In this document: positions 16,231 to 24,978 of the stretch, in pieces | How positions within the stretch are numbered: position 1 is the first letter of the stretch | How the letters are laid out: the number at the start of each line of letters is the position of its first letter | The notes under the pieces: generated by a model | Told to the model about the DNA's origin: nothing | Databases searched by the model: none | Seen by the model: the letters and a program-made list of their open reading frames with translations, nothing else | Program-made: the position numbers and the translations under genes | NCBI GenBank assembly: GCA_003246205.1 | Contig: QKBC01000010.1 | Location: 124,001 to 188,000 of the forward strand | DNA length: 64,000 bases | Source: Flavobacterium haoranii | Lineage (GTDB): Bacteria; Bacteroidota; Bacteroidia; Flavobacteriales; Flavobacteriaceae | Direction of reading: 5' to 3'

Positions 16231-17712
16231 ATGAATATAGATGCAGATGTAGTACTAGTGGGATCTGGTATCATGAGTGCTACATTGGGGACATTTTTAA
16301 AAGAATTAGAGCCTAATACTACAATTGAAATTTTTGAAAAATTAGACACCGCATCAATTGAAAGTTCCGATGCTTGGAACAACGCCGGCACCGGACACTC
16401 CGCTTTTTGTGAATTGAATTACACACCAGAAAAAAGCGATGGAAGTGTTGACATTTCCAAGGCTGTTAAAATAGCCGAACAATTTGAAGTTTCCAGACAG
16501 TTCTGGGCTTATTTAGTTAAAAAAAACTTAGTTGCTTCACCTGAAAATTTTATCAGAACTACTCCTCATGTAAGTTTTGTTTGGGGAGAAAACAATGTTG
16601 ATTTTTTAAAGAAAAGACATGAAAAACTGACAGAGAATAATCTTTTCAAAGGAATGAAATTCTCTACCTCAGCTGATGAAATAAAATCTTGGATTCCATT
16701 GGTAATGGAAGGTAGAAAAGCAGATGAAAAAGTAGCAGCTACTTATATGGACAGGGGAACTGATGTTAATTTTGGTAACCTTACACGTGCCTTGTTTCAA
16801 TATTTAAAAGCTCAGGAAGGAGTAAAAATGAATTTGAAACATGAAGTTTTAAATTTAGATAAAAACAAAGATGGAAACTGGACAGTTGAAGTAAAAGATT
16901 TATCAAATGGCAAAAAACGTAAAGTAACAGCCAAATTTGTGTTCTTGGGAGCTGGTGGAGGAGCTTTACCATTATTAGAGAAATCAAATATTACAGAAGG
17001 AAAAGGATTTGGAGGCTTCCCTGTAAGTGGTCAATGGCTGCGTTGTATAAATCCGGAAGTAATTAAAAAACATCATGCAAAAGTATATGGGAAAGCTGCT
17101 GTTGGTGCACCGCCAATGTCAGTACCGCATTTAGATACACGTATGATCGACGGAAAACAAGAGTTGTTGTTCGGACCTTATGCCGGATTTACAACAAAAT
17201 TTTTGAAGAACGGTTCTTATAGTGATTTGTTCAAATCGATTCGAATGAGTAACATTTCACCAATGTTAGGAGCAGGAATGAAAAATATTCCATTGACTAA
17301 ATATCTAATCAGTCAGGTTACCCAATCGCAAGAAGATAGAGTAAAAGCATTAAGAGAATATTTCCCTGAAGCAGACGGAAAAGATTGGATATTGGAAGAA
17401 GCAGGCGTTCGTGTTCAAATTATTAAAAAAGATGCTAATGGAAAAGGAATATTACAATTCGGAACCGAAATTGTAAATGCAGCTGATTGTTCCATTGCAG
17501 CTTTATTAGGAGCTTCACCGGGAGCCTCAACAACAGTTTCTATTATGTTAGAGCTTCTTAATCGTTGTTTTGCCCAACAAATGGAAACGCTACAATGGAA
17601 AGAAAAAATTAAAGAAATGATTCCTTCTTATGGTGAATACCTCAATTCTAATACAGAATTGTTTGAAAAAGTGAGGAGTATGACTTCAGAAATATTAAAA
17701 TTAGAAGCTTAA
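16231..17712 (+). CDS. mqo: Malate:quinone oxidoreductase
   Basis: 493 residues. FAD-binding VLVGSGIMSATLGTFLKELEP at the N-terminus (GxGxxxA-type dinucleotide motif), then SSDAWNNAGTGHSAFCELNYTP, a strong Mqo signature, FVFLGAGGGALPLLEKSNI, and a C-terminal GASPGASTTVSIMLELL that closes the FAD site. The enzyme is a peripheral membrane flavoprotein that oxidises malate to oxaloacetate and passes electrons to menaquinone, replacing or complementing NAD malate dehydrogenase in the TCA cycle. Single-gene unit: its own -7 box upstream and a strong hairpin terminator overlapping its stop codon. Confidence 0.97.
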   Translation: MNIDADVVLVGSGIMSATLGTFLKELEPNTTIEIFEKLDTASIESSDAWNNAGTGHSAFCELNYTPEKSDGSVDISKAVKIAEQFEVSRQFWAYLVKKNLVASPENFIRTTPHVSFVWGENNVDFLKKRHEKLTENNLFKGMKFSTSADEIKSWIPLVMEGRKADEKVAATYMDRGTDVNFGNLTRALFQYLKAQEGVKMNLKHEVLNLDKNKDGNWTVEVKDLSNGKKRKVTAKFVFLGAGGGALPLLEKSNITEGKGFGGFPVSGQWLRCINPEVIKKHHAKVYGKAAVGAPPMSVPHLDTRMIDGKQELLFGPYAGFTTKFLKNGSYSDLFKSIRMSNISPMLGAGMKNIPLTKYLISQVTQSQEDRVKALREYFPEADGKDWILEEAGVRVQIIKKDANGKGILQFGTEIVNAADCSIAALLGASPGASTTVSIMLELLNRCFAQQMETLQWKEKIKEMIPSYGEYLNSNTELFEKVRSMTSEILKLEA

Positions 17713-17738
17713 AAGTGGGATTTTCCCACTTTTGCTTT
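17711..17738 (+). terminator. Rho-independent terminator of mqo
   Basis: A perfect 10-bp stem, AAAAGTGGGA and TCCCACTTTT with a 3-base loop (17711-17733), is followed by GCTTTTT. The last two bases of the mqo stop codon are the first bases of the stem. Confidence 0.88.
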
Positions 17739-17764
17739 TTAAATTTGCTACTTAAATTGAAAGT

Positions 17765-18178
17765 ATGGCCAGAGTTTTAGCTTTAGATTACGGAACGAAA
17801 AGAACAGGAGTGGCAGTTACTGATGAATTGCAAATTATTGCCTCCGGATTAACGACAGTAGCAACAGCAACTATTTTTACTTTTTTAAAAGAATATTTTG
17901 AAAAAGAAAAAGTAGAAAAGGTTATTATAGGAGAACCCAAACAAATGGACGGTACACCATCTCAAAGTGCAGAAGCCATTGCAAAATTTATAGTCAAGTT
18001 TCAACAAGAATTTCCTCAAATGCCATTAGTAAAAATAGATGAACGTTTTACGTCTAAAATGGCCTTTCAAACGATGATTGATAGTGGCTTAAAAAAGAAG
18101 CAAAGACAGAACAAAGGTTTGATTGACGAGATTTCCGCAGTCATTTTATTACAAGATTATTTGAAGTATAAAAGTTAA
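17765..18178 (+). CDS. ruvX: Holliday junction resolvase-like / pre-16S rRNA nuclease RuvX (YqgF)
   Basis: 137 residues, the usual size for YqgF/RuvX. An RNase H-like fold is indicated by LALDYGTKRTGVAVTD with the first catalytic Asp at residue 8, VIIGEPKQMDG with a catalytic Glu, IDERFTSKMA, and IDEISAVILLQDYL carrying the last acidic residue. Family members have been linked both to recombination intermediates and to 16S rRNA 5'-end maturation. It stands between the mqo terminator and an Lrp-type gene. In other flavobacteria I recall ruvX lying directly before def; here the arginine operon lies between them. Confidence 0.93.
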   Translation: MARVLALDYGTKRTGVAVTDELQIIASGLTTVATATIFTFLKEYFEKEKVEKVIIGEPKQMDGTPSQSAEAIAKFIVKFQQEFPQMPLVKIDERFTSKMAFQTMIDSGLKKKQRQNKGLIDEISAVILLQDYLKYKS

Positions 18179-18233
18179 TAAAATATATTTTTTTTAAAGA
18201 AATAATCTTTTTATATTAGAATTTTAAAACAAA

Positions 18234-18719
18234 ATGTTAATGAAAGAAGTTTTAGATTCTAAAGATTTACAAATCTTAGAAATACTGCAAAATGACTCAA
18301 CCCTGCCCATAAAAGAAATAGGAGAACAAATCGGACTCTCTTTTACACCTACTTACGAACGTATAAAAGGTTTGGAACGCAAGGGAATTATTAAAAAGTA
18401 TGTAGCACTGATCGATCGCATGAAAATTGGTTTGGAGATTGTGGTGTATTGTAATGTAACATTAAAAGAACAATCCAAACAAGCTTTGATGGATTTTGAA
18501 AATACAGCAAAATCAATTCCGGAAATTCAGGAATTAATTAGCTTATCAGGAACGTATGATTACATGCTGAAAATAGTGTCTACCGATATTACAACGTACA
18601 ATAATTTTGTGGTTAATGTGGTATCGAATATTCCCAATATAGGACAATATCATAGTAGCATTGTCCTAAATGAGATCAAAAAAGAAACGATGTTCAAACT
18701 TCCTAAAGCCGATAAATAA
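18234..18719 (+). CDS. Lrp/AsnC family transcriptional regulator
   Basis: 161 residues from the first ATG; a second ATG two codons later is equally possible. An N-terminal winged helix-turn-helix (LQILEILQNDSTLPIKEIGE, then QIGLSFTPTYERIKGLERKGII) is joined to a C-terminal RAM/ligand-binding domain (EIQELISLSGTYDYMLKI, DITTYNNFV, HSSIVLNEI). Such proteins sense amino acids and act as octamers on promoter DNA. It is convergent with the arginine operon, whose last gene ends 2 bp away, so arginine or another amino acid might be its signal, but that is only a guess from position. Confidence 0.9.
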   Translation: MLMKEVLDSKDLQILEILQNDSTLPIKEIGEQIGLSFTPTYERIKGLERKGIIKKYVALIDRMKIGLEIVVYCNVTLKEQSKQALMDFENTAKSIPEIQELISLSGTYDYMLKIVSTDITTYNNFVVNVVSNIPNIGQYHSSIVLNEIKKETMFKLPKADK

Positions 18720-18721
18720 TA

Positions 18722-20032
18722 TTAAACAATTTTACTCCGCACAGTATAGAAGGCCGATTTAATTTCACTTAAGCATAGATTTCCTATGCTGCCTTCGTGT
18801 GTGTGATGTAAATTTGTTTCTGGCTCGTACGTGTTATTTTCAATTTCTAAACCAATTTTTTTATAGGCTTCTCTAAATGACATGCCGTTCAAAACTTCTT
18901 GGTTTACGTTTTCAACACTGAATAAGTATTTATATTTTTCGTCAACCAAAATATTGTCTTTAATGATGATATGGTTCAGCATGAATTGACAAATTGATAA
19001 ACAGTCTTTTAAGGATTCAATACCTGGAAATAAACATTCTTTGGTCAATTGCCAGTCTCTGTGATACCCTGAAGGTAAATTGTTGGTCAAAAGTGCTAAT
19101 TCGTTAGGAATGGCTTGAATTCGGTTGCATTTTGCGCGAATCAATTCAAATACATCCGGATTTTTTTTGTGAGGCATAATACTGCTTCCGGTGGTTAACG
19201 AATCAGGAAAAGATAAAAAACCAAAATTTTGATTCATATACAAACAAATGTCATACGAAAATTTACTCAACGTTGCAGCGATACTTGATAGCGCCACCGC
19301 AACTGCTTTTTCCGATTTTCCGCGTGTCATTTGCGCATAAACCACATTGTAATTCAAATCAGCAAAGTTGAGTAATTCAGTTGTCATTTTTCGATTCAGC
19401 GGAAAAGACGAACCATAACCCGCACCGGAACCCAAAGGATTTTTATTGGTCACATTATAGGCGGCAACCAAAAATTCCATATCGTCGGTTAAAGCTTCGG
19501 CGTAAGCGCTAAACCATAAACCAAATGATGATGGCATGGCAATTTGCAAATGCGTATAACCGGGTAAAAGTACTTTTTTGTATTGGTCACTCAACGCAAT
19601 TAATTGTTCGAATAAGTTGGTGGTAAGTTGGGCAACTTCTCCTAATTCGTGTTTCAAAAACAATTTTAAATCGGTTAAAACCTGATCATTTCTCGAACGG
19701 CCACTGTGAATTTTTTTCCCGATTTCTCCAATGCGTTGCGTTAACATAAATTCAATTTGCGAATGAATATCTTCAATTCCTTCTTCTATTTGGAATTTAC
19801 CCAATTCAATTTCGCCTAGAATCGTGTTGAGCTCTTTTTCTAAAATAATCCATTCTTCATCTGAAATCAACCCAATACTGTTGAGCATTTTAGTATGTGC
19901 CAATGAACCTAAAACGTCAAATTCAGCCAATAGCATATCAAAATCGGTATCGTTACCTACGGTAAATTTTTCGATAATGGCAGCATGATCTAAGTTTTCG
20001 GTTGATTTTTTTTGCCAAATTTTATTTCCCAT
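18722..20032 (-). CDS. argH: Argininosuccinate lyase
   Basis: 436 residues, slightly shorter than the typical 450-460. The fumarase-superfamily signature GSSIMPHKKNPDVFEL is present, with HSGRSRNDQVLTDLKLF and LPGYTHLQIAMPSSFGLWF earlier. The enzyme cleaves argininosuccinate to arginine and fumarate, the last step of arginine synthesis. It is the final gene of the eight-gene minus-strand operon and starts 2 bp after argE ends. It abuts the convergent Lrp-type gene with no terminator between. Confidence 0.96.
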   Translation of the reverse strand: MGNKIWQKKSTENLDHAAIIEKFTVGNDTDFDMLLAEFDVLGSLAHTKMLNSIGLISDEEWIILEKELNTILGEIELGKFQIEEGIEDIHSQIEFMLTQRIGEIGKKIHSGRSRNDQVLTDLKLFLKHELGEVAQLTTNLFEQLIALSDQYKKVLLPGYTHLQIAMPSSFGLWFSAYAEALTDDMEFLVAAYNVTNKNPLGSGAGYGSSFPLNRKMTTELLNFADLNYNVVYAQMTRGKSEKAVAVALSSIAATLSKFSYDICLYMNQNFGFLSFPDSLTTGSSIMPHKKNPDVFELIRAKCNRIQAIPNELALLTNNLPSGYHRDWQLTKECLFPGIESLKDCLSICQFMLNHIIIKDNILVDEKYKYLFSVENVNQEVLNGMSFREAYKKIGLEIENNTYEPETNLHHTHEGSIGNLCLSEIKSAFYTVRSKIV

Positions 20033-20034
20033 TG

Positions 20035-21120
20035 TTATACAATTTTAGAAAGTACGTTGATGTAAATGGATATTCCGTCTTTAATTTCGTCCAAAAAAAT
20101 GTATTCGTCAGCGCTATGCGAACGTGTTGATAATCCTGGTCCCATTTTTAAAGAAGCACAAGGAATTACCGCTTGATCGGATGAAGTAGGAGAGCCGTAT
20201 GTTTTTCGTCCGTAAGCAATTCCGGCTTGAACAAACGGATGTTCCAAAGGAATCGAAGACGAATTTAATCGCAACGATCTTGGTTTAACTTCACTTTTCA
20301 CGTGTTGTTGTATGATTTCGTAAACTTCTTTATTAGAATAGTTTTCCGTTGTGCGCACGTCAACGGTAAACTGACATTTATCGGGAACTACATTGTGCTG
20401 CTCGCCGGCATGAATCACGGTAACGGTCATTTTTACTTCTCCTAATAATTCCGATTTTTTAGGAAAAGAATACGATCTGAACCACAAAATATCGTCTACA
20501 GCATTTAGTAAAGCGTTGTCATTATTGGGATGTGCCGCATGCGATGGCGTTCCTTTGGCTAAACAATCTAAAACTAACAATCCTTTTTCGGCAATGGCCA
20601 AATGCATTTCGGTTGGTTCACCTACAATCGCAAATTCAATAGCACCTAATTTGGAATAAATAGATTCGACACCATTAACTCCGGAAATTTCTTCTTCTGC
20701 AGTAGCGGTCATCACTAAATTATAGTTGAGGTTTTCTTTATCGTAGAAATAGACAAAAGTTGCCAATAGCGAAACTAGTGCGCCTCCAGCATCGTTACTG
20801 CCTAAGCCAAATAATTTCCCGTCTTTTTCAATAGGTTCAAACGGATTTAAAGTATAACTTTTATTTGGTTTTACGGTATCGTGATGCGAATTCAACAAAA
20901 TGGTGGGCTTGCTTTCATCGTAAAATTTGTTGTAAGCCCAAATGTTATTTTGCTCTCTGTGATATGGAATTTGGTCTTGTTTAAAAAAATCTTCAATCAA
21001 CAAAGCGGTTTGATCTTCTTCTTTGCTGAACGATTGCGTAGCAATTAATTTTTTTAGTAAATCTAAAGCGTTTTGATATAAAATATTATGTTGTTCCGTT
21101 TGTAATTCGAGTACCTTCAT
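20035..21120 (-). CDS. argE: M20 family deacylase of arginine synthesis (N-acylornithine/N-acylcitrulline deacylase, ArgE-like)
   Basis: 361 residues. Zinc-peptidase M20 features: LNSHHDTVKPNKSY with the first metal His/Asp, FGLGSNDAGGALVSLLA with the bridging Asp, ATAEEEISGVNG with the catalytic Glu pair, VGEPTEMHLAIAEKG, and SSDQAVIPCASLKMGPG near the end. In the Bacteroidota pathway the acyl group is removed from acylcitrulline rather than from acylornithine, because carbamoylation comes first. The start overlaps the end of argB by 35 bp, a long overlap for this operon; no later Met in this frame would avoid it without deleting the helix before the active site. Confidence 0.9.
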   Translation of the reverse strand: MKVLELQTEQHNILYQNALDLLKKLIATQSFSKEEDQTALLIEDFFKQDQIPYHREQNNIWAYNKFYDESKPTILLNSHHDTVKPNKSYTLNPFEPIEKDGKLFGLGSNDAGGALVSLLATFVYFYDKENLNYNLVMTATAEEEISGVNGVESIYSKLGAIEFAIVGEPTEMHLAIAEKGLLVLDCLAKGTPSHAAHPNNDNALLNAVDDILWFRSYSFPKKSELLGEVKMTVTVIHAGEQHNVVPDKCQFTVDVRTTENYSNKEVYEIIQQHVKSEVKPRSLRLNSSSIPLEHPFVQAGIAYGRKTYGSPTSSDQAVIPCASLKMGPGLSTRSHSADEYIFLDEIKDGISIYINVLSKIV

Positions 21121-21895
21121 ACGAGTTTTTATTTAAGAGCGAAAGTATCGCATCTTCTTTAATTATAAATACATTCCTGACTCCTTTTTCAATAGCGGTA
21201 AAAGCATTTTGTAATTTAGGCAACATACCTTTGTTGATGATTCCTTTTTCTTTCAATTCCAAAAAATAATCATAATTGATTTCCGGAATAAAAGAATTGT
21301 CATCTTCAATATTAGTCAAAACGCCTTTCTTTTCAAAAGAGTAAATCAAATTTACATCATATTTTTCAGAAAGTGAAACCGCTAATGATTGTGCAATAGT
21401 ATCGGCATTGGTGTTTAATAACTGTCCATTTGCATCGTGAGTTATTGCACAGGAAACGGGGACAAGTGAATTATTTAAAAGGATTTCGATGAAATCAGTA
21501 TTAATACTTTTTTCAGTCATGTCGCCAACGAAACCGAAATTGATTGGTTCCGTTGGGCGTTTAACGGTTTGAATTGCATTTCCGTCAGCACCCGATAATC
21601 CGATTGCATTACAACCCGATTTTTGCAATTGGGTAACCATGTTTTTATTGATGTAACCCGCATATACCATCGTTGCAATTTTTAAGGTTTCGGCATCTGT
21701 AATGCGTTTTCCATCAATCATTTGTTGCGGAATGTGTAAACCTTCAGCCATTTTTGTGGCCAATTTTCCACCGCCGTGTACCAAGATTTTTAGCCCTTTT
21801 ACCTGAGCAAAATCGGTCAGGAATTGGGCTAAAGTATCTGGATTGTCAATGACATTTCCGCCTATTTTTATGATGTTAATTTGTTTTGTACTCAT
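21086..21895 (-). CDS. argB: N-acetyl(succinyl)glutamate kinase
   Basis: 269 residues of the amino-acid kinase family. INIIKIGGNVIDN holds the nucleotide-binding lysine and glycines, ILVHGGGKLATKMAEGL follows, and LNTNADTIAQSLAVSL plus IINKGMLPKLQNAFTAIEKGV mark the C-terminal ATP site. The short form lacks the N-terminal helix that makes hexameric, arginine-inhibited kinases. It phosphorylates the acylated gamma-carboxyl of glutamate. The start overlaps the end of argF' by 4 bp (ATGA on the minus strand). Confidence 0.94.
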   Translation of the reverse strand: MSTKQINIIKIGGNVIDNPDTLAQFLTDFAQVKGLKILVHGGGKLATKMAEGLHIPQQMIDGKRITDAETLKIATMVYAGYINKNMVTQLQKSGCNAIGLSGADGNAIQTVKRPTEPINFGFVGDMTEKSINTDFIEILLNNSLVPVSCAITHDANGQLLNTNADTIAQSLAVSLSEKYDVNLIYSFEKKGVLTNIEDDNSFIPEINYDYFLELKEKGIINKGMLPKLQNAFTAIEKGVRNVFIIKEDAILSLLNKNSYEGTRITNGTT

Positions 21896-22842
21896 AATTG
21901 TTCCAAAATTTTCTTGAAAACAACTTGTGCCGAATAGATTCTGTTTTTGGCTTGTTCGTAAATTAATGAATTTTCGCTATCCAAAACAGCATCGCTTACT
22001 TCAACATTTCGTCTTACCGGAAGGCAATGCATAATTTTTGCACTATTGGTAACCGCTAATTTTTCAGGCGTTAGCATCCAATCTTCTTCCGTAGGAAGTA
22101 CTTGTCCGTAATCGGTAAAAGAAGACCAGTTTTTCACGTAAACGAAGTCGGCATCTTTCAAAGCTTCTTCCTGATTAATCGTTACCACAGCATTTTGAGT
22201 GTATTTTTCGTCTAATTCATATCCTTTAGGATGTGTAATAACGAAATCAACATCGCTTGCCTGCATCCATTCGCTGAAAGAATTGGCAACTGCATGCGGA
22301 ATCGATTTAATATGCGGAGCCCAAGTCAACACTACTTTTGGTTTCGGTTTTGCCACCGGATGTTCGGCAATCGTAATACAATCGGCTAAACTTTGTAACG
22401 GATGCAAAGTTGCAGATTCTAACGAAACCACTGGAACAGTAGCGTATTTCATGAACAAACTCAAGGTTTTCTCCTGAACGTCTTCTTCTTTATTTTTTAA
22501 TCCGGCAAAACAACGAATGCCAATGATATCGCAATATTCGCTTAAAACACGAGCGGCATCTTTAATGTGTTCTACCGTTGTGCCGTTCATGATTGCTCCT
22601 TCTTCAAATTCCCAATTCCAAGCGTCTTGACCGGCATTTAAAACCATAACTTCCATACCCAAGTTTTGAGCTGCTTTTTGCGAACTCATCCTCGTACGCA
22701 AACTTGAGTTTAAAAAGACTAAACCTATAGTTTTTCCTTTGCCTAAAGTTTCAAATGCGAATGGATTTTCTTTTAAAGCTAAGGCTTCGTTTACCAATTC
22801 GTTTAAATTGGTTACATCCTTAACTGAAATAAATTGTTTCAT
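21892..22842 (-). CDS. argF': N-succinylornithine (or N-acetylornithine) carbamoyltransferase
   Basis: 316 residues. Carbamoyl-phosphate-binding NSSLRTR at 45-51 replaces the STRTR of ordinary ornithine transcarbamylases; HPLQ at 147-150 and a long Lys/Pro segment AKPKPKVVLTWAPHIKSIPH are typical of the acylornithine branch. The residue before Glu-His in the 90s loop is Val90. In this family a Glu there goes with acetylornithine and a Pro or small residue with succinylornithine (Shi and colleagues, from memory), so Val favours succinylornithine. The enzyme makes N-acylcitrulline, so the pathway would not pass through free ornithine. CDS follows argD in the operon with a 27-bp gap. Confidence 0.93.
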   Translation of the reverse strand: MKQFISVKDVTNLNELVNEALALKENPFAFETLGKGKTIGLVFLNSSLRTRMSSQKAAQNLGMEVMVLNAGQDAWNWEFEEGAIMNGTTVEHIKDAARVLSEYCDIIGIRCFAGLKNKEEDVQEKTLSLFMKYATVPVVSLESATLHPLQSLADCITIAEHPVAKPKPKVVLTWAPHIKSIPHAVANSFSEWMQASDVDFVITHPKGYELDEKYTQNAVVTINQEEALKDADFVYVKNWSSFTDYGQVLPTEEDWMLTPEKLAVTNSAKIMHCLPVRRNVEVSDAVLDSENSLIYEQAKNRIYSAQVVFKKILEQL

Positions 22843-22869
22843 TTTTTATGGTTATAAATGGTTTTAAAA

Positions 22870-24006
22870 TTATACGTTAACAGCTGTTAGTGCTTCAAAA
22901 GCAGTAACAAACTCATCAATTTCTGTTTTACTGATATTCAAAGCCGGAAGAATGCGAAGCGTATTTGGGTTCGAAGCATTTCCGGTTAACATTTTGTATT
23001 CGTCTAATAGTTTTTTACGAATTGGCGCACAAGGCGATTTCAATTCGATGCCGATCATTAAACCTTGGTAACGAATTTCTTGAATAGCGTTGTTGTCTTT
23101 TAATTGGGCAACCAAATAATCACCCATTTCAGCAGCATTTTCAATTACGTTTTCGTCTTCCATGATTTCCAACACTGCCAAAGAAGCAGCACAAGCCAAA
23201 TAATTTCCGCCGAAAGTTGTACCTAACATGCCGTATTTTGCTTGAATTGAAGGAGCAATTAAGACGCCACCAACAGGGAAACCGTTACCCATTCCTTTGG
23301 CAACAGTAATGACATCGGGTGTAACATTAGCAAATTGATGCGCGAAGAATTTTCCGGTTCTTCCGTAACCCGATTGGATTTCGTCGCAAATAAAAACAGC
23401 ACCAAATTCGGTACAAAGTGTTCTTATTTTCTGCATAAAAGCTGTAGTCGGAATTTGAACGCCACCCACACCTTGAATTCCTTCGATAATTACTGCTGCA
23501 ATCTCATGCTGTTGAAAAGCTTCTGCTAAAGCGTTTTCATCGTTGAATGGTAGTAAAATAAAATTATTCGATTCGTTTACCGGAGCCACAATACTTGGAT
23601 TATCCGTTGCGGCAACAACAGCCGAAGTTCTTCCGTGAAAAGCTTTTGAAAAGTAAATTACTTTTTTTCTTCCGGTGTGGAACGAAGCTAGTTTTAATGC
23701 ATTTTCATTGGCTTCCGCGCCTGAATTACACATGAAGAAATTATACGATTCGTAACCGCTCAATTGTCCTAATTTTTCAGCCAATTGGTTTTGAATTGGG
23801 ATTTGAACCGAATTCGAATAAAAACCGATGTTTTGCAATTGTTCGGTGATTCTTTTTACATAATGCGGATGCGAGTGACCTACTGAAATGACAGCGTGAC
23901 CACCGTATAAATCTAAATATTTTGTTCCGTTTTCGTCCCAAAGATAGCTTCCTGAAGCTTTTACAGGTGTTACATCAAATAACGGATAAACATCAAATAA
24001 TTTCAT
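22870..24006 (-). CDS. argD: N-acyl-ornithine aminotransferase
   Basis: 378 residues, a class III PLP-dependent aminotransferase. Seen: the NSGAEANENALKLA phosphate-binding turn at 94-107, ICDEIQSGYGRTG at 206-218 with the cofactor Asp, and the Schiff-base Lys237 in VAKGMGNGFPVGG. It transfers the amino group from glutamate to N-acylglutamate semialdehyde. By context it belongs to arginine synthesis, unlike the class III aminotransferase at 44612-45799. argC ends 11 bp upstream. Confidence 0.94.
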   Translation of the reverse strand: MKLFDVYPLFDVTPVKASGSYLWDENGTKYLDLYGGHAVISVGHSHPHYVKRITEQLQNIGFYSNSVQIPIQNQLAEKLGQLSGYESYNFFMCNSGAEANENALKLASFHTGRKKVIYFSKAFHGRTSAVVAATDNPSIVAPVNESNNFILLPFNDENALAEAFQQHEIAAVIIEGIQGVGGVQIPTTAFMQKIRTLCTEFGAVFICDEIQSGYGRTGKFFAHQFANVTPDVITVAKGMGNGFPVGGVLIAPSIQAKYGMLGTTFGGNYLACAASLAVLEIMEDENVIENAAEMGDYLVAQLKDNNAIQEIRYQGLMIGIELKSPCAPIRKKLLDEYKMLTGNASNPNTLRILPALNISKTEIDEFVTAFEALTAVNV

Positions 24007-24017
24007 TGTTAAAAAAT

Positions 24018-24977
24018 TTAAAAAGCGTTTGCTTTAAGTTGTAATCCGGTGTTTTCTTCCCAACCCATCATCAAATTCATGTTTTGAATCGCTTGTCCAG
24101 AAGCACCTTTTAATAAATTATCTATAGCCGAGTGCACAACAATAAAATCGTCTTGTTTTTCGATGTGTACCAAGGCTTTATTCGTATTCACTACTTGTTT
24201 TAAATCAATCATTTTTTTAGAAACCGTAACAAAAGCGGCATCAGCATAAAACGATTCGTATAAAGCATACAATTCGTCCAAACTCAACGTTGTTTTAATC
24301 GTTGAACTTGTGTAAATACCGCGTGTAAAATCGCCACGCCAAGGCACAAACTGAATACTCACTTCGTTGTTGTAACTATTCAGCGTTTTTTTTATTTCGC
24401 CCAAATGTTGATGTGTTAAGGTTTTATAAGCCGAAATATTATTGGCTCTCCAACTAAAATGCGAAGTAGGCGAAAGCGATTGTCCGGCACCAGTTGAACC
24501 TGTGATTCCGGTAGTATAGACTTCATTCAACACATTTTTTTGTGCCAAGGGTAATAGCGCCAACTGAATGGCAGTGGCAAAACACCCCGGATTTGCAATA
24601 TATTGTGCTTTTTGAATAGCTTCTTTTTGAAATTCCGGTAAGCCATATACAAATTCGCCCGATTCAAAAGTGCCTTCCAAACGGAAATCATTTCCTAAAT
24701 CGATGATTTTAGTGTTGGGATCTAAAGGATTTTCTTGCAACCAAGTTTTACTTTCTTTATGTGGTAAACACAAAAAAAGAACATCGGTTTTTTCAACAGC
24801 ATCCGTGAATTTTAAATTGGTTTCCCCCAATAAATCCGTGTGAATTTCCGAAACTAATTTTCCGCTATAGGTACGACTCAAAGCAAATTGCAATTTCGCC
24901 TTGGGATGAATTTGTAATAATCGAATTAATTCTCCGCCCGTATAGCCGGCTGCGCCTATAATTCCAACTGTAACCAT
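24018..24977 (-). CDS. argC: N-acyl-gamma-glutamyl-phosphate reductase
   Basis: 319 residues. NADP-binding VGIIGAAGYTGGELIRLL at the N-terminus, LGNDFRL near 94-100, and catalytic Cys132 in ANPGCFATAIQLALLPL, followed by GITGSTGAGQSLSPTSHF. It reduces acylglutamyl phosphate to the semialdehyde. The length and motifs match the type 1 ArgC of bacteria. argG ends one base before this start, so the two are tightly coupled. Confidence 0.96.
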   Translation of the reverse strand: MVTVGIIGAAGYTGGELIRLLQIHPKAKLQFALSRTYSGKLVSEIHTDLLGETNLKFTDAVEKTDVLFLCLPHKESKTWLQENPLDPNTKIIDLGNDFRLEGTFESGEFVYGLPEFQKEAIQKAQYIANPGCFATAIQLALLPLAQKNVLNEVYTTGITGSTGAGQSLSPTSHFSWRANNISAYKTLTHQHLGEIKKTLNSYNNEVSIQFVPWRGDFTRGIYTSSTIKTTLSLDELYALYESFYADAAFVTVSKKMIDLKQVVNTNKALVHIEKQDDFIVVHSAIDNLLKGASGQAIQNMNLMMGWEENTGLQLKANAF

Positions 24978-24978
24978 A

